This document shows, piece by piece, positions 1 through 6,646 of a DNA stretch of 11,854 nt; within the stretch, counting starts at the first letter, position 1, and each line of letters starts with the position of its first letter. The stretch is from contig CAKRWZ010000054.1 of the NCBI GenBank assembly GCA_934418295.1, positions 1 through 11,854 on the forward strand, read 5' to 3'. The notes beneath the pieces were generated by a model that was not told the origin of the DNA, ran no database searches, and saw only the letters and a program-made list of their open reading frames with translations. The translations under genes were made by a program, and so were the position numbers. This DNA comes from an uncultured Mediterraneibacter sp. GTDB taxonomy: Bacteria; Bacillota; Clostridia; Lachnospirales; Lachnospiraceae.

Positions 1-893
1 ATCCGGAGGCAGAGGAGGAAGAAGAAGGAATCCTCCGTTTCGGAATGACAGGTTTGGATACGGATGATCCCTATTGTGGAGTGGTCAAAAAATCTATTGA
101 GATCGAGTTGAATCGGAAAAATTATCGTCTGCTTTACAAAAAAGTGGAGTCCACAGACGCAAAAGAGCAGCTGGCACAGGTGGAGGAGCTGATCCAGGAG
201 CGGGTGGATGCGGTCTTTTTCTGTCCGGTGGACAGAGAATCTGAATATACGGAGCAGGCATTGCAGGCACTGAGGGATGCAGAGATCCCGATCATTAATC
301 TGGAAACACAGGTCAAAGATCTGGGAGCGGTACAGGCGTTTGTGGGTTCAGACAACCGTCAGGCCGGATACATCTGCGGGAAAGACCTGGTGGATCGGAT
401 GGAGGACGGCGGCAAAGTCGTGCTGTTGGAAAATTCCTCTGTCAATGCGATCAATGAAAGGATTACGGGCTTTGAAAAAGCCATTGCCAATAAAGGGTTT
501 GAGATCATAGAACGGAAAGATATAGAAGGAGATGCCGGACAGGCGAAGGAAGCAATGGCGGCTGTGCTGGCAGAGAATAAGGAGATCGATGTGGTGATGT
601 GCGGAAACGACCAGATGGCGCTGGCGGCATTACAGGCAGTTCAGGAGGCCGGAAGAAGCGATATCCTGATCTATGGAGTGGAGGGATCACCGGAGCTGAA
701 GCAGGAATTGGCCAAAAACAACACGCAGATCGCAGGGACGGCTGCACAGTCGCCGATCCGAGTGGGGCTGAAGGCTGTGGAAGCGGCGGTGAAGATCCTG
801 AACGGAAAAGATTATGACCAGACCACTTTGGAGACGGTCCACTTTATCAGCAAGGAAAATATTGCGTTGTACGGTGCCGACGGCTGGCAGTAA
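1..893 (+). CDS. Sugar-type ABC transporter solute-binding protein, 5' truncated by window edge
   Basis: This is a type I periplasmic-binding-protein fold of the ribose/galactose-binding (Peripla_BP_4) kind, which outside the membrane captures a sugar or related small molecule for an ABC importer or a sensor. The reading frame is open from base 3, so the ATG at 45 is internal and the real start lies before the window. The visible part opens with an acidic run (EAEEEEEG), probably a linker after the export/lipoprotein signal, then the first beta strand (RFGMTGLDTDDPY). Family-like stretches follow: AVFFCPVDRE, VGSDNRQAGYICGKDL and, near the C-terminus, CGNDQMALAALQAVQEAG. No helix-turn-helix is visible, so a LacI-type regulator is less likely, but the missing N-terminus keeps that open. 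The GH13-like gene starts 13 bases downstream, suggesting co-transcription and a carbohydrate link. The ligand cannot be read from the sequence. Confidence 0.85.
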   Translation, partial: PEAEEEEEGILRFGMTGLDTDDPYCGVVKKSIEIELNRKNYRLLYKKVESTDAKEQLAQVEELIQERVDAVFFCPVDRESEYTEQALQALRDAEIPIINLETQVKDLGAVQAFVGSDNRQAGYICGKDLVDRMEDGGKVVLLENSSVNAINERITGFEKAIANKGFEIIERKDIEGDAGQAKEAMAAVLAENKEIDVVMCGNDQMALAALQAVQEAGRSDILIYGVEGSPELKQELAKNNTQIAGTAAQSPIRVGLKAVEAAVKILNGKDYDQTTLETVHFISKENIALYGADGWQ

Positions 894-906
894 AAGGGGA
901 AAGAAG

Positions 907-2586
907 ATGAAAAAGGTACGGGGATTGCCGGCTCCTCTGGGAGTCAGTCGGATCGGAGAGACAACAAACTATGCATTGGCTGTGCCAACGGGAAAAACCT
1001 GTGAACTGCTGCTGTACAAGGCCGGAGAGGCTGACCCTTTTTTCCGGGCAGAGCTTCCGGAGGAAGAGGCGGTGGGAGAAGTGCGTTTTTTGGCGCTGGA
1101 CCATGCTTGTCCCTGGGAATATGAGTATGCCTACCGGATCGACGGAAAAGAAGCGGAAGATCCTTATGCAAAGCTGGTCTGCGATCCGGAAAAAATCAGG
1201 GGAAAACGATATGGTTATCCGCTTCCTTATGACTGGGGGGAAGATCGGCAGCCGGAGATTTTGGATGCGGATGTCGTGGGGTACAGTCTCCATGTGAGAG
1301 GTTACACGAAGCATGCGTCTTCCGGTGTGAAAGAAAAGGGTACCTTTCGCGGGATTATAGAAAAAATCCCCTATTTTTTGGAACTGGGCATCAATCAGAT
1401 CCAATGTATGCCGGTTTACGCTTTTGAAGAGCGCACGGGAAACCGGCCGAATTACTGGGGGTACGGAGATGCCTTGTTTTTTGCACCCCAGAACCGTTAT
1501 GCGGCGACGAAGGATGCGCCGACGGAGCTGAAGGATATGGTGCGGGCGTGCCATGAAGCCGGGATCGAAGTGGTTCTGGAGATGCCGTTTGCCCAAGAAA
1601 CAGATTTTTGGCTGGCACAGCAGTGTCTGCATTATTACGTGGTAGAGTATCATGTGGATGGATTTGTTCTGAATCCATGGCATGTTTCTCTGGAATGCCT
1701 GCGCAGAGATCCGCTTTTAAAGAAGACGAAATTTTACCAAAAAGACGAGACGTTTCAAAATACGATTCGTCGATTCCTGCGCGGTGAGGAAGGCATGACC
1801 GGGGCAGTCGCACAGCAGATGAAGCATACGACTGAGGAGGCAGGCGGATTTTGTTTTGTGGCCGGACATAACGGCTTTACACTGACGGACGTATTTTCTT
1901 ATGACGGAAAACACAACGAAGCAAACGGAGAGTACAATCACGACGGACCGGAGTACAATTACAGCTGGAACTGCGGTGAGGAAGGCAGGACCCAAAAGAA
2001 GGCGGTGCAGGAGCTCAGAAACCGACAGATCCGAAATGCAATGGCTTTTCTTTTTTCGGCACAGGGAACACCGGTGCTTCTTGCCGGAGATGAATTCGGA
2101 AACAGCCAGGAGGGAAACAATAACGTCTACTGCCAGGATAACGAGACGGCCTGGCTGGACTGGGGTGACCTGAAAAAGCACCAGGATCTGTTTGCCTATG
2201 TAAAGGCTTGGATCGCCTTTCGAAAGACCCATAAGATCTTACATCAGTACAAAGTGTTGAGCGGTATGGATAAAAGAGCCAGCGGGCTTCCGGACGTTTC
2301 CTATCACGGGGAAGAGGCGTGGAGAGAGCCGACAAAGATAGCAGGACGGCTGCTGGGAATTTTGTACGGAGAGACAGAAGAAGGCGGAGAGGTGTGTTAT
2401 GCTGCTTACAATATGCACTGGGAGGAGCATGACATCGCGCTGCCAAATCCGGGAAAGAAAAGAAAATGGTATCTTGCGGCAGATACGGAAAAAGGTGTGT
2501 TGGGAACATTGAAACTTTTGAAAGATCAGAGAAAGCTTTTGTTAAAGCCCCGGACGGTACAGATTTTAATTGGGAGAGCAGAATGA
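907..2586 (+). CDS. GH13 glycogen-debranching (GlgX/isoamylase-like) protein, probably catalytically dead
   Basis: This 559-residue protein has the GlgX/isoamylase layout: an N-terminal CBM48-like beta domain (about 1-115), a TIM barrel (about 120-440) and a C-terminal beta domain. Landmarks are YSLHVRGYTKH (126-136), NYWGYG (182-187), GHNGFTLTDVFSY (320-332), KHNEANGEYNHDG (335-347), SWNCG (353-357) and GTPVLLAGDEFG (387-398). The usual catalytic residues are missing. The nucleophile motif normally read as DGFRFD is DGFVLN (251-256, Asp to Asn). The transition-state Asp of the HDG motif is Asn322. The segment that should hold the acid/base Glu is shortened, and region I reads VVLEMPFAQ instead of ending in NH. 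It is also shorter than typical GlgX (around 650-700 residues). The start at 907 follows an AAAGGGGAAAG ribosome site; a longer frame from 814 overlaps the upstream gene and is unlikely. Its role may be glycan binding or regulation rather than hydrolysis; that is inference. Confidence 0.8.
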   Translation: MKKVRGLPAPLGVSRIGETTNYALAVPTGKTCELLLYKAGEADPFFRAELPEEEAVGEVRFLALDHACPWEYEYAYRIDGKEAEDPYAKLVCDPEKIRGKRYGYPLPYDWGEDRQPEILDADVVGYSLHVRGYTKHASSGVKEKGTFRGIIEKIPYFLELGINQIQCMPVYAFEERTGNRPNYWGYGDALFFAPQNRYAATKDAPTELKDMVRACHEAGIEVVLEMPFAQETDFWLAQQCLHYYVVEYHVDGFVLNPWHVSLECLRRDPLLKKTKFYQKDETFQNTIRRFLRGEEGMTGAVAQQMKHTTEEAGGFCFVAGHNGFTLTDVFSYDGKHNEANGEYNHDGPEYNYSWNCGEEGRTQKKAVQELRNRQIRNAMAFLFSAQGTPVLLAGDEFGNSQEGNNNVYCQDNETAWLDWGDLKKHQDLFAYVKAWIAFRKTHKILHQYKVLSGMDKRASGLPDVSYHGEEAWREPTKIAGRLLGILYGETEEGGEVCYAAYNMHWEEHDIALPNPGKKRKWYLAADTEKGVLGTLKLLKDQRKLLLKPRTVQILIGRAE

Positions 2587-3137
2587 ATGTAAGGGCACAT
2601 TTTCGAAAAATCACACATCATAAAATACTGGTCATGAAATATTGTTTCCGGGTGGGATTGTATAAACAGGGACTGTTGCACGACCTGTCGAAATATTCTT
2701 GGACAGAGTTTCATACCGGCTGTAAATATTATCAGGGGACGAGAAGCCCCAACAATGCAGAGAGAGAAGAAAACGGCGTTTCACTGGCCTGGCTGCACCA
2801 TAAAGGAAGAAATAAGCATCATTATGAATACTGGATCGATTACGGCCTGGGAGAGGATCGGGGACGTATGGTCGGAATGGAAATGCCGGTACAATATGTG
2901 GCAGAAATGTTTCTCGATCGTGTGGCTGCCAGCAGGAACTATGCCGGAGATGCCTATACCGATGATGCACCGCTGCTCTATTACAAAAAGGGCGGTGCAG
3001 GTTATATGATGCATAAAAAAACGGCAGCGCTCCTGGAACATCTTTTGGAAATGCTGGCCGAAAAAGGCGAAGAGGAAACGCTGCGTTATATTAAATATAA
3101 AGTTTTGCCGGAAAGTAAAGCCGCCTCAAAAAAATAG
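2583..3137 (+). CDS. DUF5662-like protein of unknown function
   Basis: This 184-residue protein resembles the uncharacterised DUF5662 family. Recognisable features are the N-terminal HHKILVMKYCF, the segment GLYKQGLLHDLSKYSWTEF, the sequence RSPNNAER, and a His-rich motif (WLHHKGRNKHHYEYW). The LLHDLSK segment and clustered histidines look like a possible metal-binding, HD-like site, but no enzyme activity is known to me. No signal peptide or membrane helix is apparent. The start ATG at 2583 overlaps the upstream stop (ATGA), with a GGGAGAG ribosome site inside the end of the GH13-like gene, so translational coupling is likely. A longer frame reaches back to 2466 but lies within the upstream gene. 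The gene ends one base before the luxS stop on the opposite strand, leaving no room for an intergenic terminator. Confidence 0.75.
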   Translation: MNVRAHFRKITHHKILVMKYCFRVGLYKQGLLHDLSKYSWTEFHTGCKYYQGTRSPNNAEREENGVSLAWLHHKGRNKHHYEYWIDYGLGEDRGRMVGMEMPVQYVAEMFLDRVAASRNYAGDAYTDDAPLLYYKKGGAGYMMHKKTAALLEHLLEMLAEKGEEETLRYIKYKVLPESKAASKK

Positions 3138-3138
3138 G

Positions 3139-3618
3139 TTATTCCGGATAGATGAGCTGATATTCCTGTGGGTCGTTTAAAACTTCCCGCAGGTATTTTT
3201 TTGCGTAATAGCGGGCCATAGGAAGATTCATATCCAGATAATTTCCGCAGTCTTTCGGGGAAGCGCCCGGCACCTCGCCGTCGAAATCTGCGATAAAGGC
3301 AAACAGATCGCGGATCAGCGGAACAATGTCAGAGGAGGTGTAATCTCCGGACAAAAGCAGGTAGAAACCGGTACGGCATCCCATGGGACCGAAATAGAGT
3401 ACTTTTTCGCCGAAAACAGGGTGGTTGCGCAGAAAGGTTGCGCCGAGATGCTCCAAAGTGTGGACCTCTGCCGTGTTCATGACCGGTTCTTCGTTGGGAC
3501 GTGTGATGCGCAGGTCAAACGTGGTTACGATCGTATCGCCGGCAGGATCTTTCCTGGATACGTATACACCGGGAACGAGTTTTAAATGGTCAATGGTAAA
3601 GCTTGTAATTTTTTTCAT
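3139..3618 (-). CDS. luxS: S-ribosylhomocysteine lyase LuxS
   Basis: LuxS cleaves S-ribosylhomocysteine to homocysteine and DPD, the precursor of autoinducer-2, as part of cytoplasmic recycling of the methyl cycle. The 159-residue length is normal for the family. The metal site is intact: His53-x-x-Glu56-His57 in HTLEHLGAT plus Cys124 in DCGNYLD. The catalytic cysteine is Cys81 in the MGCRTGFY motif. The ATG at 3618 is preceded by a strong CGGAGGTG ribosome site, and a good promoter lies about 40-65 bases upstream. No mtnN/pfs or methionine gene is adjacent in the window, so it appears to be expressed alone. Its 3' end abuts the DUF5662-like gene. Confidence 0.97.
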   Translation of the reverse strand: MKKITSFTIDHLKLVPGVYVSRKDPAGDTIVTTFDLRITRPNEEPVMNTAEVHTLEHLGATFLRNHPVFGEKVLYFGPMGCRTGFYLLLSGDYTSSDIVPLIRDLFAFIADFDGEVPGASPKDCGNYLDMNLPMARYYAKKYLREVLNDPQEYQLIYPE

Positions 3619-3654
3619 GGAACACCTCCGTAATACTCTGCTGATTTCTCAGGT

Positions 3655-3683
3655 ATCTTACCACGCGGGAAGAATTCTGACAA
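3655..3683 (-). promoter_or_regulatory. Sigma-A-type promoter of luxS
   Basis: On the minus strand, TTGTCA (3678-3683) is followed by exactly 17 bases and then TAAGAT (3655-3660). Each box differs from consensus by one base. The predicted transcription start is near 3648, giving a leader of only about 30 bases, too short for a SAM-class riboswitch. Confidence 0.75.
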
Positions 3684-3751
3684 GACCATCCGGGGAATCC
3701 TGAAGATTTTATAAAAATGACAGGCTTTCGTTTCCGCGGGAGAGAAAATGG

Positions 3752-3759
3752 TATATAAT
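3752..3759 (+). promoter_or_regulatory. Probable -10 region of the patatin-like gene
   Basis: A TATATAAT run (consensus TATAAT at 3754-3759) lies about 30 bases upstream of the lipase start and is preceded by TG at 3749-3750, as in an extended -10. The matching -35 (TTTCCG at 3731-3736, 17-base spacing) is poor. This promoter diverges from that of luxS. Confidence 0.5.
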
Positions 3760-3787
3760 GAGAACGAGAATAAAAGGAGGTCCTTCT

Positions 3788-4645
3788 ATGAAAAAAACAG
3801 CAATGGTACTGGAAGGCGGGGCGACAAGAGGTGTGTTTACATCCGGAGTCCTGGATTATCTGATGGAGAAAGATTTTTATACATCTTATGTGGTAGGTGT
3901 ATCTGCAGGAGCATGTAACGCTGTAGATTATGTGTCCAGACAAATAGGACGTACCAGGGATTGTATGATACATAAAGAAAAAGAGTATGATTTTTATTAC
4001 AGCATGAAAGATGCCGTGAAAAACCGCAGCATTATGAATATGGATAAGATCTTTGACCAATATCCGAAGGAAACCTTTCCTTTTGATTTTGAGACCTTTT
4101 TTGCCTCGGATATGGAGTGCGAATTGGTTACGACCAACTGTCTGACGGGAAAAGCAGAATACATGACCGAAGAGAAAGAGCCGGATCGTTTAATGGAGAT
4201 CTGCAGGGCATCTTCAAGCATGCCGTTGGTATCGCCCATGGTACAGATTGACGAGACACCGTATCTGGACGGTGGTCTGGCAGATTCGATCCCGGTAAAA
4301 AGAGCGATGGAAAAAGGCTATGAAAAAATCATTGTGGTATTGACGCGGAATGTGTTTTACCGGAAAAAGGTTCCGTCCAGATCCGTGCAGGCGCTTTATC
4401 ACAAAATGTACGGAGATTATCCGGAACTGATCAAAACGCTTTTGAAGCGAAATCAGATGTATAACAAGACTCTGAATCACCTGCAGGAGCTGGAAAAGCA
4501 GGGAAAGATTTTTGTGGTACGTCCAAAGATCGCTGCCATTTCCAGAATGGAAAAGAATTATGCAAAATTGCAGAACTTTTACAGGCATGGCTATGACCGG
4601 ATGGAAGAATGCTTCCGGGATATGCTGTCTTATCTGGAGAAATAA
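3788..4645 (+). CDS. Patatin-like phospholipase / serine acyl hydrolase
   Basis: This is a 285-residue patatin-family hydrolase, expected to cleave acyl chains from phospholipids or other lipids with a Ser-Asp dyad. The oxyanion-hole loop is Gly10-Gly-Ala-Thr-Arg-Gly15, the nucleophile is Ser39 in GVSAG (37-41), and the catalytic Asp is Asp161 in the DGG motif (161-163). The core takes roughly the first 200 residues, followed by a Lys/Arg-rich helical tail of about 85 residues. No signal peptide is seen, so it is probably cytoplasmic or peripheral to the membrane; it resembles the small bacterial RssA/YchK-like group. The ATG at 3788 has a near-perfect AAAGGAGG site seven bases upstream; the longer frame from 3758 begins within the promoter and is rejected. 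The natural substrate is unknown. Confidence 0.92.
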   Translation: MKKTAMVLEGGATRGVFTSGVLDYLMEKDFYTSYVVGVSAGACNAVDYVSRQIGRTRDCMIHKEKEYDFYYSMKDAVKNRSIMNMDKIFDQYPKETFPFDFETFFASDMECELVTTNCLTGKAEYMTEEKEPDRLMEICRASSSMPLVSPMVQIDETPYLDGGLADSIPVKRAMEKGYEKIIVVLTRNVFYRKKVPSRSVQALYHKMYGDYPELIKTLLKRNQMYNKTLNHLQELEKQGKIFVVRPKIAAISRMEKNYAKLQNFYRHGYDRMEECFRDMLSYLEK

Positions 4646-4684
4646 AGAAGTGTGAAGTAAAGAAGTGTTTGGGTGTCAGGCATA

Positions 4685-4713
4685 CGAAAAAAGGTCCGAT
4701 GGACCTTTTTTCG
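4685..4713. terminator. Bidirectional intrinsic terminator between patatin-like gene and truA
   Basis: CGAAAAAAGGTCC pairs perfectly over 13 bp with GGACCTTTTTTCG around a GAT loop. The stem carries an A-tract on one side and a T-tract on the other, so it can end transcription of the plus-strand lipase gene and of truA from the minus strand. Confidence 0.9.
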
Positions 4714-4723
4714 TTACAGAACA

Positions 4724-5461
4724 TCAGTTGTAAGAAACGTCTTCTAAAATGAGCCCTTTCGGATCACAGGGAGCAGAGGGCAGCAGGCTGCCGGAAAAAA
4801 TGGCAGTGATATCTTTGGGGCTTCGTTTGCCCATGCCGATGTCGATCAAAGTTCCGATGATCAGACGTGCCATATTGTGCAGAAAATTGGTGGAGCGGAT
4901 CCGGATCGTCACGAAGTCCTGTGTCTTTTGGATGTTGATCTGGTAAATCGTCTGGATCGAAGATTTTTTGCTTCTTCCGGAAGAAAAACAACGGAAGTCA
5001 TGGCGCCCCAAAAGAAGATCTGCACCGGCGCGCATGGCGTCTGTGTCCAGGTCAAAGCAAGTGTACCAGGAGTATTTTCGCTGAAAAATGCTGGGGACCT
5101 CACCGGTAACGATCTGATAAAGATAGGTGCGGTCCTTTGCTCTTAAAGAAGCGTGGAAATCGCCGGGAACAGATTCGGCTGCCGTGATGACGATATCCAT
5201 GGGAAGATAGCGGTTCAGATACGTTTTAAAATCTTCCGGTGAAAAGGAAGATTCTGTTTTGAAATTGAGGGTCTGGCGGTAAGCATGTACGCCTGCTTCC
5301 GTGCGGAGACCGCAGTTGAAAGAAAGGGTTTCCTGGGTCATCTTGTACAGCACGTCAGAGATCTTTCCGGAAATGGTATGGAAAGAAGCAGGCCTTCCGG
5401 GCTGCTGCCATCCTTCGTACCGGCTTCCGTCGTATTCTATGGTTAATTTTATATTTTGCAT
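4724..5461 (-). CDS. truA: TruA-family tRNA pseudouridine synthase with Glu at the catalytic Asp position
   Basis: TruA converts uridines 38-40 of the tRNA anticodon arm to pseudouridine. The 245-residue length and overall pattern fit: YDGSRYEGWQQ (10-20), RTEAGVHAYRQ (53-63), DFHASLRAKDRTYLYQI (101-117) and, near the C-terminus, NFLHNMARLIIGTLIDIGMGK in pieces. The family signature is GRTDAGVHA, in which Asp is the essential catalytic residue. Here the codon is GAA (Glu55), and the preceding Gly is Leu52. The active-site Arg53 and Tyr113 are kept. The gene may therefore be a second, divergent or inactive TruA paralogue; the assignment to the family is firm, the activity is not. The start at 5461 is the only sensible Met; its ribosome site (AAGGA) sits about 12 bases away, which is long. 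It has its own good promoter. Confidence 0.9.
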   Translation of the reverse strand: MQNIKLTIEYDGSRYEGWQQPGRPASFHTISGKISDVLYKMTQETLSFNCGLRTEAGVHAYRQTLNFKTESSFSPEDFKTYLNRYLPMDIVITAAESVPGDFHASLRAKDRTYLYQIVTGEVPSIFQRKYSWYTCFDLDTDAMRAGADLLLGRHDFRCFSSGRSKKSSIQTIYQINIQKTQDFVTIRIRSTNFLHNMARLIIGTLIDIGMGKRSPKDITAIFSGSLLPSAPCDPKGLILEDVSYN

Positions 5462-5517
5462 CTGTAGATCAAATCCTTATAAAAGTCAAATGTATTGTTT
5501 TCTGGTAGCTTTTCTTA

Positions 5518-5546
5518 ATTATACTATTTTGTGTATAGAAGTGCAA
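5518..5546 (-). promoter_or_regulatory. Sigma-A-type promoter of truA
   Basis: On the minus strand, TTGCAC (5541-5546), a 17-base spacer and a perfect TATAAT (5518-5523) give a strong promoter about 55 bases upstream of the truA start. The predicted leader is about 50 bases. I see no clear terminator between this promoter and the upstream gene ending at 5571. Confidence 0.8.
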
Positions 5547-5570
5547 AATTATTTTCAATTACAAACCTTT

Positions 5571-5846
5571 TCATTTCTTTAAAAGAGAGGCAGCCATTTT
5601 CATAGTCTGGTCGATCCGGGCCTGTTCTTCCGGTGTTTTTCCGTCTTTTAAAAGCTCCAAAATCAAAGAAATCTCTTCCGGTGAAAAACGGATCCCTTGT
5701 TTGCCGGCTCCGATGATCAGAGCCATCATAACCGGGGCAAGCTCTTTACCGGATTTCCCCGCTGTCTGCCTGTAAGCCCGCATCAGAAGCTCCCGTTTCA
5801 CCGGATCCAGCTTCTCCATTTCCGGACGGTCCATCCATGTCTCCAT
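5571..5846 (-). CDS. Unrecognised 91-residue helical protein
   Basis: I do not recognise this protein with certainty. It is small, highly charged and predicted mostly helical, beginning METWMDRPEMEKLDPVKR and ending in a Lys-rich SLLKK. A central hydrophobic stretch (APVMMALIIGAG) is followed by RFSPEEISLILELLKDG. There are no cysteines, signal peptide or catalytic motif. The ATG at 5846 is chosen because of the purine-rich AGGAAAAGGA upstream; the frame remains open to 5885. It overlaps the upstream gene by about 100 bases in another frame, and codon usage looks natural in this frame, so I believe it is real. The two genes are probably co-expressed. Confidence 0.6.
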   Translation of the reverse strand: METWMDRPEMEKLDPVKRELLMRAYRQTAGKSGKELAPVMMALIIGAGKQGIRFSPEEISLILELLKDGKTPEEQARIDQTMKMAASLLKK

Positions 5847-6336
5847 AAGTGTTTTCCTTTTCCTGCGGTCGTTTGCTATTATCATATGCCTGAGGGTTCG
5901 TCTGTGAGAACGGATCTTTTGAAAATCCTTTCCCGGAAAACAGATCTTCGGAAAACGGGGTACCGGAGAAGAAGTCGCCGGAAAACAGATCCTCGAAAGA
6001 AAAATCCCCGGAGGCCTGAAATAATTCGGCCATCTGCAGGGCAGATGTAATGTTTTGGAGCAAGTCAGCTTGTTCTTTATCGAGATAGGGAGAGAGTTTT
6101 TCGGTCAGTCCCTGAAAAGGAGAGGCGTCAGAAGAGCGGTCTGGAAAGCGGAGGATATGTATCGGATTTTGAAAATAGCGGATCGTGTATTGCAGCTCCA
6201 TAAATTTAATACAGATTCCAAAGGTTCCCTGGAAGGAAGGCGGTAGGATGGGCAGCAGTAATTTCAGGATCTGAAATTCTCTGGGAATGATCAGACGGTC
6301 GAAGGGCGTTTGAGGGCAGCTTTTTTCGTTATTCAT
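5746..6336 (-). CDS. Unrecognised 196-residue protein with Phe-Ser-rich repeats
   Basis: This is an unidentified protein. Residues 10-65 look like a folded domain rich in aromatic and hydrophobic residues (PREFQILKLLLPILPPSFQG, then KFMELQYTIRYFQNP). Residues 70-110 form a helical segment (SPYLDKEQADLLQNITSAL), and 111-145 a low-complexity region with two 15-residue repeats. The tail after about 150 is Gly/Asp/Glu-rich and coincides with the start of the downstream gene in another frame. The ribosome site before the ATG at 6336 is poor (CACGGGG). Either the C-terminal tail is genuine and the two genes overlap by about 100 bases, or a frameshift has altered the 3' end. No signal peptide is seen. 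Confidence 0.6.
   Translation of the reverse strand: MNNEKSCPQTPFDRLIIPREFQILKLLLPILPPSFQGTFGICIKFMELQYTIRYFQNPIHILRFPDRSSDASPFQGLTEKLSPYLDKEQADLLQNITSALQMAELFQASGDFSFEDLFSGDFFSGTPFSEDLFSGKGFSKDPFSQTNPQAYDNSKRPQEKENTYGDMDGPSGNGEAGSGETGASDAGLQADSGEIR
5905..5994 (-). repeat. Two tandem 45-base in-frame repeats
   Basis: The encoded units EDLFSGDFFSGTPFS and EDLFSGKGFSKDPFS are adjacent copies of one 15-residue unit. At DNA level the plus-strand block CCGGAAAACAGATC occurs at 5933-5946 and 5978-5991, exactly 45 bases apart. This fits a recent in-frame tandem duplication inside the gene. Confidence 0.8.
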
Positions 6337-6427
6337 AAAAACCCCGTGTTTCCGCCACGTTTTGGGCAGAGAGATTTGTTATCATGCATATGTGTTTTTG
6401 TGACCAGTTATGCACGGATTTCCGGAA

Positions 6428-6457
6428 TGGACAAAAGAGCATATTTTTTCATAAAAT
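6428..6457 (+). promoter_or_regulatory. Promoter of the 53-residue small gene
   Basis: TGGACA (6428-6433), an 18-base spacer and TAAAAT (6452-6457) each match consensus at five of six positions. The boxes sit about 28 bases upstream of the TTG start of the small gene, leaving room for its ribosome site at 6471-6479. Confidence 0.6.
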
Positions 6458-6484
6458 AAAAAGAGGACAAAAAGGAGAGAACTG

Positions 6485-6646
6485 TTGAAAGAAAAGCTTG
6501 TGATCGAAGGAAATGCGGTTTATAAAATGGATCCGGACTGTCTGCTGAAAAAAGAACGGGAGAGAGAAATGGAAAGAGAAAAGGGAAAAAACAGTGTCGG
6601 AAAGATGCAAAAAGAAAAAACGGATCGTCGGACCGTACAGCGATAA
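6485..6646 (+). CDS. Small 53-residue charged protein, TTG start
   Basis: The frame begins at TTG (6485) with a strong AAAGGAGAG site seven bases upstream and a plausible promoter further up, and ends at TAA (6644-6646). The product starts MKEKLVIEGNAVYKMDPDC and then becomes a Lys/Glu/Arg-rich helix (LLKKEREREMEREKG). There is no signal peptide or membrane segment, and the function is unknown. The hydrophobic N-terminal strand followed by a charged helix looks protein-like rather than random. It lies divergent from the 196-residue gene and convergent with the Rrf2 regulator. A CTG codon just before (6482) is in frame but less likely as start. Confidence 0.6.
   Translation: MKEKLVIEGNAVYKMDPDCLLKKEREREMEREKGKNSVGKMQKEKTDRRTVQR

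Noticed and set aside
847..1683. 278-codon minus-strand frame
   Set aside because: It lies opposite the GH13-like gene, whose reading frame carries clear family motifs; no promoter or ribosome site supports the antisense frame.
3619..3750. Possible SAM riboswitch upstream of luxS
   Set aside because: The luxS promoter at 3655-3683 leaves a leader of about 30 bases, too short for any known SAM riboswitch.
6337..6427. Promoter for the 196-residue minus-strand gene (TGGTCA-N17-GATAAC)
   Set aside because: Both boxes match consensus at only four of six positions; this is not better than chance in AT-rich intergenic DNA.
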